Shown here: one piece after another, positions 1 through 6,331 of the stretch
Layout of the letters: the number at the start of each line of letters is the position of its first letter
Numbering within the stretch: position 1 is the first letter of the stretch
From: Methylococcales bacterium
Lineage (GTDB): Bacteria; Pseudomonadota; Gammaproteobacteria; Methylococcales; Methylomonadaceae
Length of the DNA stretch: 61,071 nucleotides
Direction: 5' to 3'
Assembly: GCA_028707085.1 (NCBI GenBank)
Contig: JAQTUW010000020.1
Location: 1 to 61,071, forward strand
Position numbers and translations under genes: made by a program
The notes under the pieces: model-generated
Seen by the model: the letters and a program-made list of their open reading frames with translations, nothing else
What the model was told of the DNA's origin: nothing
The model's database searches: none

Positions 1-61
1 CTTCCAAGGCAACCTTGGCTTTTTGGGCCCCTGTAAATATCTTCCGTTTGCTTTCGCTCAT
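1..61 (-). CDS. IS3-family transposase OrfA, N-terminal fragment
   Basis: Twenty codons are visible on the minus strand from an ATG at 61. They read MSESKRKIFTGAQKAKVALE, which matches the N-terminus of IS3 OrfA proteins (K/R-rich, then FT-x-E/Q-x-KAKVALEA), the start of the helix-turn-helix that binds the element's ends. The gene starts about 40 nt inside the IS terminus, as is usual. It continues beyond the left edge, so its completeness is unknown. Confidence 0.7.
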   Translation of the reverse strand, partial: MSESKRKIFTGAQKAKVALE

Positions 62-122
62 TTCCTGCCTTTTATTTTCCGTCAGGGCATAGCTTAAACT
101 ACTGTCCGGATTTCGGGGTCCA
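1..122 (-). mobile_element. End of an IS3-family insertion sequence (partial, runs off the window)
   Basis: The segment reads on the minus strand from a terminal sequence starting TGGACCCCGAAATCCGGACA (plus positions 103-122) into the start of an orfA-type transposase gene. Such TGGACCCC/TGACCCCC...CCGGACAGT ends are usual for IS3-family elements. The element joins directly to the interior of an Avd-like gene, so this end marks an insertion site. Only this end is in the window, so the target duplication and the intactness of the element cannot be judged. Confidence 0.7.
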
Positions 123-279
123 CTTTAGCCTGAATGATCAAGGTGACTGCTTTTCGGCTGGCATTACGCAGTTCCGTTCCCAAAGTATACTTATGGTAAC
201 GGCTAAACCCAGCGACGATTTTTTCAAAATGCACTGCTAAATTTAAGGCATCGCGGTAAAAGAGTTGCACCAGTTGCAC
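123..279 (-). pseudogene. Avd-like four-helix-bundle protein, truncated by the IS element
   Basis: The minus-strand frame from a GTG at 279 gives about 52 residues, with a segment reading FEKIVAGFSRYHKYTLGTELR, after which the frame enters the IS end and stops at 94-96. The 'F-x-R-x-HK-x-x-LG' pattern between two amphipathic helices resembles the four-helix-bundle Avd family, the accessory proteins of diversity-generating retroelements and their stand-alone relatives, usually about 110-125 aa. Here the C-terminal half is missing, so this is a broken gene. No reverse transcriptase or template/variable repeat is in the window, so a link to a former retroelement is only inference. A 23S-rRNA-IVS-type four-helix protein is the main alternative. 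Confidence 0.55.
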
Positions 280-286
280 AAGGAAG

Positions 287-609
287 ATGACTAATCATGT
301 CCATCTGCTGGTGCAGGGCGAAGCGCCGGACGCAATTTCCGGCTTGATGCAGTCGATAGGTCGCCATTATGTGCGCGACGTACTGGCGAACGGGCAGCCT
401 GTCGAAGTGAGCGTCTGTTGGCATATCGCGCGTTATTCAAGGAGCCCTTGACGAGCCATGATCTTGAAGCGATAAGAACACATCTGAACAAAGAACGCGC
501 ACTGGGTTCCACCCGGTTTCAGGAAGGGATTGAAAGTGTTCTGGGGCATCGCGTCAAAATCGTTCCGCTTGGGCGGCCGAAGAAATTGAAAACGGGTGAC
601 GAAAACTAA
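287..609 (+). pseudogene. REP-associated tyrosine transposase (RAYT / Y1 transposase), decayed
   Basis: Two pieces of one transposase lie in different frames. From the ATG at 287 the frame reads MTNHVHLLV, the classic HUH (His-x-His) segment of TnpA-REP proteins, and continues to a QSIGRHYVR segment near 345-375. It then shifts frame near 415 into a C-terminal piece (about 418-609) containing YRALF, an ALGS-x-RF motif and a GRPKK tail, the usual RAYT C-terminus. The middle, which should carry the catalytic tyrosine and the GTLWEGRY-like region, is deleted, as is the N-terminus. It is therefore inactive. Its 3' end lies 15 bp from the hairpin repeats at 625-747, the usual arrangement of a RAYT beside its REP sequences. 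Confidence 0.75.
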
Positions 610-610
610 C

Positions 611-747
611 CACATCCCTTTTTTCATTCACCACATCCCTGTGGCTTAACGGATATTTGCTCCTGCAATATCTGCATTCACCACATCCCTGTGGCTTAAC
701 AGATATTTGCTCCTGCAATATCTGCATTCACCACATCCCTGTGGCTT
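611..747. repeat. Tandem 50-bp repeat with two hairpins per unit (2.5 copies plus a partial fourth motif)
   Basis: Units at 625-674, 675-724 and 725-747 (partial) are identical except for one base (650/651 region, ACG versus ACA). Each unit holds CCACATCCCTGTGG (5-bp stem, loop TCCC) and GATATTTGCTCCTGCAATATC written as an 8-9 bp stem with loop TCCT and one bulge. A further CCACATCCC half-motif sits at 612-620. On the minus strand the loops read GGGA and AGGA, and the first hairpin contains ACAGGGATGT. The array lies between the RAYT remnant and the 3' end of hvfA, so it would be transcribed as the hvfA 3' region. It may be a REP/BIME array, or it may act as a regulatory RNA; see findings. 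There are no CRISPR-like spacers. Confidence 0.85.
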
Positions 748-757
748 GCAGCGGATT

Positions 758-1090
758 TTATTTGCCGCCGGTGCTGGTGGTGCTATCGGCTGGCTTTTTG
801 GTCTCGCCGGCGGCATCATGTTTACTGGCCGCGCATTTGCCTTCCAAGGCTTTCTTTTCAGCAGGCGAAGCGGATTTTGACATCGCCGCGCCGCATTTGC
901 CTTCGCCACAAGCGCCTTCCTTCATTTTTCCGGCTTCGGCGTCGGATTTGGCTTCAGCAGTCTGCATGTACGCGGAACCCAGTTCGGACAGGGCGAATGG
1001 ATTGCTGTCGGCTTGGGCAATGCCGACCGTCAAAGGCAGCAGGCTGGCGCCCATGGCAATGGCTAACGGTGTCTTATGGAATTTTTTCAT
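758..1090 (-). CDS. hvfA: HvfA-type cysteine-rich exported peptide (putative copper-binding RiPP precursor)
   Basis: The 110-aa product has a basic N-terminus and a hydrophobic stretch (about residues 9-26, ending AQA) like a Sec signal, then an NPF-x-L-x-EL segment and a Cys-containing core. Cys61, Cys66 and Cys86 lie in EGACGEGKCG and EGKC contexts, which is the HvfA signature; the C-terminus is Lys/Ser/Thr-rich. In known Hvf systems an MNIO enzyme (HvfB, DUF692) with HvfC modifies the EGKC cysteines to oxazolone/thioamide groups that bind copper. No hvfB, hvfC or DoxX-type hvfD follows here; the downstream sequence is the hairpin array and transposase debris. A strong AGGAGG ribosome-binding site lies 5 bp from the ATG. 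Fewer EGKC units than in many homologues. Family call is firm, activity without partners is not. Confidence 0.8.
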   Translation of the reverse strand: MKKFHKTPLAIAMGASLLPLTVGIAQADSNPFALSELGSAYMQTAEAKSDAEAGKMKEGACGEGKCGAAMSKSASPAEKKALEGKCAASKHDAAGETKKPADSTTSTGGK

Positions 1091-1284
1091 AAAGCCTCCT
1101 AATCTTGGTAAAGTGTAATTTTCTGCGATTATTCAGTGCGCCTATGCCTGATAAGACATTGTAATTTCAAGCATGATGCAGGCGGCCGCGCATCTGCATG
1201 CGGCGAAACTTCATCATACTCCAAACAACGCCCGAATAATGGCGGATTCTCTCACAAGCCGATGCCAATATCACAAAAAACTGC

Positions 1285-1313
1285 TTGCAGCAAAGATGAG
1301 CAAATCCTAATAA
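1285..1313 (+). promoter_or_regulatory. Possible sigma-70 promoter for def
   Basis: TTGCAG (1285-1290) and TAATAA (1308-1313) are separated by 17 bp, 49 bp upstream of the def ATG. A 10-bp perfect palindrome CAGTATACTG follows directly (1317-1326) and could overlap the transcription start. Both hexamers are imperfect, so this is only a candidate. Confidence 0.3.
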
Positions 1314-1361
1314 ACAGCAGTATACTGCCCGGCAGTTTTTTAGCTTACCTTGCCTCATGAC

Positions 1362-1892
1362 ATGACAGACCTTCCGCACATCATTCAACTGGGTGACGCC
1401 AGGCTTCGCGAAATAGCCAGGCCGATTGAAGATTTTAACTGCGCCGCCACCCGCCGCCTGATTGCCGACATGCAAAATCTGATGCAGGCCGGCAACGGCG
1501 TCGGTATTGCCGCCCCTCAGCTCGGCGAGTCATGGCGGGTGGTGATTATTGCTTCCAGACCCACCAGTCGTTACCCGCATGCGCCGGAAATGCCGGCCAC
1601 CGTGATGATCAATCCGCGTTTCGAAATCACCGACGCCAGTCAGCACAAGGACTGGGAAGGCTGTCTGAGCATTCCCGGCATCCGCGCGCTGGCGCCCCGT
1701 TACCGGGCCATCAAGGTGTTTTATCAGAATCCGCAGGCCGAGTTTTTACAGCTTGCCCTGGATCATTTTCCGGCCAGAGTCTTCCAGCACGAATACGATC
1801 ATCTGCAAGGCCTGGTCTATCTGGATAGAGTCGAAAATAATCGCGATATTATTTCCGAATCCGAATATTTAAAACGCATTGCCGCGGAGTAG
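1362..1892 (+). CDS. def: Peptide deformylase
   Basis: Metalloenzyme that removes the N-formyl group from nascent proteins. From the ATG at 1362 it is 176 aa and contains all three signature motifs: GVGIAAPQLG (residues 46-55), EGCLSIPG with the metal-ligand Cys101, and QHEYDHLQG with His143, Glu144 and His147. A TTG four codons upstream (1350) could also serve as start; I prefer the ATG because no better ribosome-binding site favours the TTG. It is not followed by fmt, which is the usual neighbour of the main def gene in gammaproteobacteria, so this may be a second copy (the typical length near 170 aa fits either). The next gene starts 9 bp downstream on the same strand. Confidence 0.93.
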   Translation: MTDLPHIIQLGDARLREIARPIEDFNCAATRRLIADMQNLMQAGNGVGIAAPQLGESWRVVIIASRPTSRYPHAPEMPATVMINPRFEITDASQHKDWEGCLSIPGIRALAPRYRAIKVFYQNPQAEFLQLALDHFPARVFQHEYDHLQGLVYLDRVENNRDIISESEYLKRIAAE

Positions 1893-1901
1893 AAACAGAT
1901 C

Positions 1902-2819
1902 ATGAAATATGCATTACTGATCTTAAGCCTGTTATTAATCAGCCAAAGCTGTCCGGCCGTGCCGGCCCTGACCGTAACCCGGATTGCGCCGGGCATTTAC
2001 CTGCATCAGTCCGACCACCACTGGCCAGACCGGAACAACCACGGCGAAATCGCCAATATCGGCTTTATCGTCGGCGAGCGCTGCGTGGCTGTCATCGATA
2101 GCGGCGGCAGTCCGCAGCAGGGTATCGCCCTGCGCAACGCCATCCGGCAGATTACCGACAAACCGGTATGTTACCTCATCAACACCCATGTCCATCCCGA
2201 CCACATCTACGGCAATATCGCCTTTAAACAGCCGGGCGTGCGCTTTGTCGGCCATTACAAACTGGCGCGGGCCATGGCCGTCCGCGGCCAGCACTATCTG
2301 GGCCGGGCGGAGGAAACCCTGGGTCTGCATATCAATCAGGACAATATCATTCCGCCCGATCTGCAGGTTCGAGACAGCATGACCATCAATCTGGGCAATC
2401 GCGAACTGTTGCTCACAGCCCATGCCGCCGCGCATACCGATAATGATCTCAGCGTCTACGACAAGGCCACCAATACAATGTGGCTGGCCGATTTGCTGTT
2501 TCTGGAGCATATCCCGGTGATAGACGGCAGCATCCGCGGCTGGCTGTCCGAACTGGAAAAACTGGAAAAAAACCGCTACGCGCTGGTCATTCCCGGCCAC
2601 GGTACGCCAGTGACCGACTGGCCGCTCAGCCTGCAGCCGGAAATAGCCTATCTAACCGGCATGGCGACGGAAATCAGAAGCCTGATCAAACAGGGCGGCA
2701 CACTGGAACAGGCCGTGAACAGCGTCGGACTGGACGCCAAAAATCACTGGCGGTTATTTGATGAATTTCATCGTAAAAATATCACCACCGCCTTTGCAGA
2801 GCTGGAATGGGAGGATTGA
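1902..2819 (+). CDS. Exported MBL-fold zinc metallohydrolase, quinoprotein-relay type
   Basis: The 305-aa protein starts with a signal peptide (residues 1 to about 19, ending near SCPAVPA) and has a metallo-beta-lactamase fold. The metal-binding HVHPDH motif is at about residues 96-101, with further ligands in the AAHTDNDLSV (about 174-183) and PGHGTPV segments. It resembles the SoxH-like 'quinoprotein relay system zinc metallohydrolase' families, whose genes accompany PQQ-dependent alcohol dehydrogenase loci. The next gene encodes a SoxYZ-like carrier, which fits that family assignment. The substrate is unknown; hydrolysis of a carrier-bound thioester or polysulfide-like adduct in the periplasm is an inference from its Sox relatives. 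No quinoprotein dehydrogenase gene is in this window. Confidence 0.85.
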   Translation: MKYALLILSLLLISQSCPAVPALTVTRIAPGIYLHQSDHHWPDRNNHGEIANIGFIVGERCVAVIDSGGSPQQGIALRNAIRQITDKPVCYLINTHVHPDHIYGNIAFKQPGVRFVGHYKLARAMAVRGQHYLGRAEETLGLHINQDNIIPPDLQVRDSMTINLGNRELLLTAHAAAHTDNDLSVYDKATNTMWLADLLFLEHIPVIDGSIRGWLSELEKLEKNRYALVIPGHGTPVTDWPLSLQPEIAYLTGMATEIRSLIKQGGTLEQAVNSVGLDAKNHWRLFDEFHRKNITTAFAELEWED

Positions 2820-2892
2820 ATCCTGCCTGATCAAGGTTTTTGGTTGTTGCCGGACAGAAAAAATCATCATCCAACAAAAAAGAGAGGAGAAC

Positions 2893-3729
2893 ATGAAAAA
2901 TACCCCGCTAATCGCCTTCTGTTTGTCGCTATTGCTGATATTGCCGGCTCCCGCCCGCGCGGAAGGCGATGACGACACCTGGAACAGCGTGTTGAAAAGC
3001 CAGTTTTTTGCCGGAAAAACCATAGCGGAAAACGACTCGGTGCTGACCCTGGAAGCGCCCTACCGGGCGGAAGACCCGGCTATCGTGCCGCTATCGGTCA
3101 TCAGCAAATTTCCGCAAGGTAAAGACCTTTACATCAAAAAAATCTGGCTGTTCGTCGATAAAAACCCCTTGCCTTTCGTCGGCGAATTCGAGTTTTTTCC
3201 GGAAAGCGGCAAAGCCGATCTGGCGATGCGCATCCGGGTGAACACCTACAGCAATATCCGGGCAATCGCCGAAACCAGCGACGGCAAATACACCATGACC
3301 AAAAAATTCGTCAAGGCCAGCGGCGGCTGTTCCGCGCCGGTAGGCGCCGATCTGGACGAGGCCATGAAACGACTAGGCAAGGTCAAATTCCGCCTGGATG
3401 ACGGCATGCATGTCGGCCAGCCCACCCAGGCTCAGTTGATGATCTCGCACCCCAACCTGACCGGCATGCAGATGGATCAGATGACGCGGTTTATCCGCAA
3501 ATCCAATTTTATCGATCAATTAAAAGTCAGTTTCAACGGCAAACCGGTATTAAACGCCAAGATCGATATCGCCATCAGCGCCGACCCCAACTTCCGCTTC
3601 TTTTTCGTACCGGACAAGCCGGGCGAACTGAAAGCCGAATTTACCGATGTGTCCTGCGAATCCCCCGTCAAACGCGATGTTTGCAGCAAAGGCAAAAGCT
3701 ATACCCAAAGCTATACAGTCGGGCAGTGA
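2893..3729 (+). CDS. Quinoprotein dehydrogenase-associated SoxYZ-like carrier protein
   Basis: The 278-aa exported protein (signal peptide to about residue 23, ARA/EG) is a fusion of a SoxY-like and a SoxZ-like domain. The first half ends in a GGCSAP motif, equivalent to the GGCGG tail of SoxY that carries the substrate on cysteine; the second half has a SoxZ-like immunoglobulin fold (HPN-x-TGMQMD...). The ATG at 2893 is chosen because GAGGAGA lies just upstream; an upstream in-frame start at 2758 would overlap the previous gene and bury the signal peptide. A 20-residue tail with two Cys follows the SoxZ part (SCESP...DVCSKGK), which I do not recognise from the family. It probably works with the metallohydrolase upstream in the periplasm. 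Confidence 0.88.
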   Translation: MKNTPLIAFCLSLLLILPAPARAEGDDDTWNSVLKSQFFAGKTIAENDSVLTLEAPYRAEDPAIVPLSVISKFPQGKDLYIKKIWLFVDKNPLPFVGEFEFFPESGKADLAMRIRVNTYSNIRAIAETSDGKYTMTKKFVKASGGCSAPVGADLDEAMKRLGKVKFRLDDGMHVGQPTQAQLMISHPNLTGMQMDQMTRFIRKSNFIDQLKVSFNGKPVLNAKIDIAISADPNFRFFFVPDKPGELKAEFTDVSCESPVKRDVCSKGKSYTQSYTVGQ

Positions 3730-3740
3730 CCCAAACCGCT

Positions 3741-3764
3741 CGCGGGCGCGGTCAGGCGCCCGCG
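3741..3764. terminator. GC-rich stem-loop after the SoxYZ-like gene
   Basis: CGCGGGCGC (3741-3749) pairs perfectly with GCGCCCGCG (3756-3764) around the loop GGTCAG. It starts 12 bp after the stop codon. No T-run follows, so it is not a textbook intrinsic terminator. The same lead-in (GACCCAAAC) and nearly the same loop occur downstream of pgk. Confidence 0.5.
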
Positions 3765-3884
3765 CATTCAGGCCCGTTTAGCCAATACTGCGCGAATAAA
3801 ACCCTTAACCGCACAGGTTATCATTCACCTTATTGCCGCATCATGAAATAATGGCCGGTATTTTCCTTCCGACAGGTGAGCCAG

Positions 3885-4337
3885 ATGTACAAATCCTTAT
3901 TTCTTTGCCTGCTGCTTTTGCCGGCGCTGGCCGTATCCGCCGATAACACCGACGCCATCAGGCAGGCGGCCGCCCAGGGAACCCCCCTTGCCGAGGCCAA
4001 ACTGGCCGCGCTTTATATTCTGGGCCGGGAAGGCGTCGAGAAAGACGACCAACAGGCGGCGGCCTGGATGGAAAAAGCCGCCCGCCAAGGGCTTGTGGAC
4101 GCCGAAGTGGTGATGGCCGCCCTGTACGACAGAGGCCAGGGGGTGATGGCCGATCGGGATAAAGCCACATACTGGTATGAAAAAGCCGCGTCTCAGGGCC
4201 ATGCCACCTCGCTGGCGATCCTGGGCCGGAATCAGGCCGCCAAAGGTGCGGTACAATTCAATTATCAGGCCATGCGCCTGAGCGCAGCCAAATCCATCCC
4301 CGGCGAATACGCCAAAAAACTTTTAACCACGAAATAA
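3885..4337 (+). CDS. Small exported SEL1-like repeat protein
   Basis: The 150-aa product begins with a signal peptide (residues 1 to about 20, LAVSA/DN) followed by Sel1-type TPR-like repeats. Repeats show the A-x-x-LG-x-LY...G...D...A-x-x-W-x-x-KAA-x-QG pattern twice (about residues 37-72 and 73-109), with a degenerate third. Such periplasmic solenoids mediate protein contacts; no enzymatic motif is seen. The ATG at 3885 is preferred to the GTG three codons earlier because AGGTGAG is correctly spaced only for the ATG. It ends 6 bp before gltX, so the two are probably co-transcribed. Confidence 0.8.
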   Translation: MYKSLFLCLLLLPALAVSADNTDAIRQAAAQGTPLAEAKLAALYILGREGVEKDDQQAAAWMEKAARQGLVDAEVVMAALYDRGQGVMADRDKATYWYEKAASQGHATSLAILGRNQAAKGAVQFNYQAMRLSAAKSIPGEYAKKLLTTK

Positions 4338-4343
4338 TCAATA

Positions 4344-5750
4344 ATGAGTATCAGAACCCGTTTTGCGCCAAGCCCCACCGGTTATTTACATGTCGGCGGC
4401 GCCAGAACCGCCCTGTTTTCCTGGCTGTACGCCCGTAAGCACGGCGGCCGGTTTATCTTAAGAATTGAAGATACTGATCTGGAACGCTCCAGTCAGGAGT
4501 CCGTGAACGCCATTCTGGAAGGCATGAGCTGGCTGGGCCTGGAATATGATGAGGGGCCTTTTTATCAGACCCATCGCTTCGACCGCTATAAGGAAGTGAT
4601 CCAGCAATTGCTGGATCAGGGCGACGCCTATTATTGCTATTGCAGCCGCGAAGAACTGGATGCGCTACGCGAACAGCAGATGAGCAATAAGGAAAAACCA
4701 CGTTACAACGGCAAATGCCGGGCCGGAGCCGCCAGCGCCGAAGGCGAACGGGTGGTGCGCTTCAAGAATCCGGATCACGGCGAGGTGGTGATTGACGATC
4801 TGATCAAAGGCCGGATTGTGATCAGCAATACAGAGCTGGACGATCTGATCATCGCCCGTTCCGACGGCGCCCCGACCTATAATCTGACCGTGGTGGTGGA
4901 CGATATGGATATGAACGTCACCCATGTCATCCGCGGCGACGACCATGTCAACAACACCCCCAGGCAGATCAATATCCTCAAAGCGCTAGGCGCCGATCTG
5001 CCGGTATACGCCCATGTGCCGATGATTCTGGGCGCGGATGGCGCCCGACTGTCCAAACGCCACGGCGCAGTCAGCGTCATGCAATACCGCAATGACGGCT
5101 ATCTGCCGGAAGCCCTGCTGAATTATCTGGTGCGACTGGGCTGGTCGCACGGCGATCAGGAACTGTTCAGCATCGATGAAATGATCGAGTATTTCGAGCT
5201 GGAAAAAGTCAATGTCTCCGCGTCCACCTTTAATACCGAAAAGCTGTTATGGCTAAATCACCAGTACCTGATGAACAGCGATCCGGCCCATGTCGCCCAT
5301 CATCTGGCCTGGCACATGGGCGAACTGGGCATAGACCCGGCCACCGGCCCGGCGCTGACGGAGGTGGTGAAGGCGCAAAGGGAACGCTGCAAGACCCTGG
5401 TGGAAATGGCGGCGCAAAGCCTGTATTTCTATCAGGAATTCGCCGCCTATGACGAAGCTGCGGTCAAAAAGAATTTCAAAACCGGCAGTGAAGAGGTTTT
5501 GCAGCAGTTGTGGAACCGGTTCAACGCCGTTAGCGATTGGCAGGCGGAAACATTGCACACCATCGTGCTGGATACGGCCGAACAGATGCAGCTCGGGCTC
5601 GGCAAGGTGGCCCAGCCTTTGCGGGTGGCGGTATGCGGCTGCGGCGTATCCCCGGCGATCGACCTCACGCTGGCCTTGCTGGGGCAAGAAAAAACACTGG
5701 ACAGGATTGCCAGAGCCATTTATTTTATAAACCACAATAACGGTCTATAG
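4344..5750 (+). CDS. gltX: Glutamyl-tRNA synthetase
   Basis: Class I aminoacyl-tRNA synthetase that charges tRNA-Glu, 468 aa, which is full length. The HIGH-type motif is [12 protein letters not shown] (residues 6-18) and the KMSKS-type motif is LSKRH near residue 236; the C-terminal anticodon-binding domain is complete, ending [10 protein letters not shown]. It lies 100-350 bp upstream of tRNA-Ala and two tRNA-Glu genes, an arrangement often seen in gammaproteobacteria. Between the stop and the tRNAs lies an 11-bp stem-loop that may end its transcript. Confidence 0.97.
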   Translation: MSIRTRFAPSPTGYLHVGGARTALFSWLYARKHGGRFILRIEDTDLERSSQESVNAILEGMSWLGLEYDEGPFYQTHRFDRYKEVIQQLLDQGDAYYCYCSREELDALREQQMSNKEKPRYNGKCRAGAASAEGERVVRFKNPDHGEVVIDDLIKGRIVISNTELDDLIIARSDGAPTYNLTVVVDDMDMNVTHVIRGDDHVNNTPRQINILKALGADLPVYAHVPMILGADGARLSKRHGAVSVMQYRNDGYLPEALLNYLVRLGWSHGDQELFSIDEMIEYFELEKVNVSASTFNTEKLLWLNHQYLMNSDPAHVAHHLAWHMGELGIDPATGPALTEVVKAQRERCKTLVEMAAQSLYFYQEFAAYDEAAVKKNFKTGSEEVLQQLWNRFNAVSDWQAETLHTIVLDTAEQMQLGLGKVAQPLRVAVCGCGVSPAIDLTLALLGQEKTLDRIARAIYFINHNNGL

Positions 5751-5752
5751 CC

Positions 5753-5778
5753 GTCAGGGCAGGCTGCCCTGCCCTGAC
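5753..5778. terminator. Stem-loop downstream of gltX
   Basis: GTCAGGGCAGG (5753-5763) and CCTGCCCTGAC (5768-5778) form a perfect 11-bp stem with loop CTGC, 3 bp after the gltX stop. A T-run is missing, so termination strength is uncertain. Confidence 0.55.
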
Positions 5779-5814
5779 AATGCGGTTATAAATACCGACC
5801 ATGCAAATTAATAC

Positions 5815-5842
5815 TGGACAACTTAAAATTTTCCAGTATAAT
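5815..5842 (+). promoter_or_regulatory. Sigma-70 promoter for the tRNA genes
   Basis: TGGACA (5815-5820) and a consensus TATAAT (5837-5842) are spaced 16 bp. The -10 box ends 16 bp before the first base of tRNA-Ala, so the transcript would start almost at the mature 5' end. It could drive all three tRNA genes. Confidence 0.7.
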
Positions 5843-5858
5843 TTGCGGACTCAACTAC

Positions 5859-5934
<76 letters not shown>

Positions 5935-5959
5935 ATTGGTTGATCGTTTTAAAACCTTA

Positions 5960-6035
5960 GTCCCCATCGTCTAGTGGCCTAGGACACCGCCCTTTCACGG
6001 CGGTAACGGGGGTTCGAACCCCCCTGGGGACGCCA
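5960..6035 (+). tRNA. tRNA-Glu (anticodon TTC), copy 1
   Basis: The 76-nt gene has acceptor arms GTCCCCA/TGGGGAC, anticodon TTC in the CCCTTTCACGG loop region, a T-arm with GGTTCGAACC, and an encoded CCA. It lies 25 bp after tRNA-Ala. Confidence 0.95.
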
Positions 6036-6105
6036 AGCCGGCCGCTGTCGGCAGCTTGGCTTAATGGCTTATTTTAAAACGCAATTGCAGCACACCAAAG
6101 TCTTA

Positions 6106-6181
6106 GTCCCCATCGTCTAGTGGCCTAGGACACCGCCCTTTCACGGCGGTAACGGGGGTTCGAACCCCCCTGGGGACGCCA
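6106..6181 (+). tRNA. tRNA-Glu (anticodon TTC), copy 2
   Basis: It is identical to copy 1 over all 76 nt and also shares the four bases before it (CTTA), while the remaining flanks differ. It also encodes its CCA. The pair probably arose by tandem duplication or is kept identical by gene conversion. Confidence 0.95.
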
Positions 6182-6331
6182 ATATCCAGGCATTTTATTG
6201 CCTTCGGATTCATTTATCCGCATACTGTTTTCCGAATTCCCGATTCCTGAGGACGCCGACATCGGCCCATCGCCTCACCCGGATTCCCAAGGTTTACTGT
6301 TCCCATACGCACTTAACCCTGACCTGAATCG

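Noticed and set aside
625-747. Possible CRISPR array
   Set aside because: The 50-bp units abut directly with no unique spacers, and each unit is itself two hairpins; it is a tandem repeat, not a CRISPR.
657-1118. Plus-strand open frame of 153 codons over the hvfA region
   Set aside because: It is antisense to hvfA and reads through the tandem repeat, giving duplicated peptides; hvfA has the signal peptide, motif and ribosome-binding site.
1935-2600. Long minus-strand frame of 221 codons opposite the metallohydrolase
   Set aside because: It is antisense to a well-supported gene and its composition follows from GC-rich codon bias.
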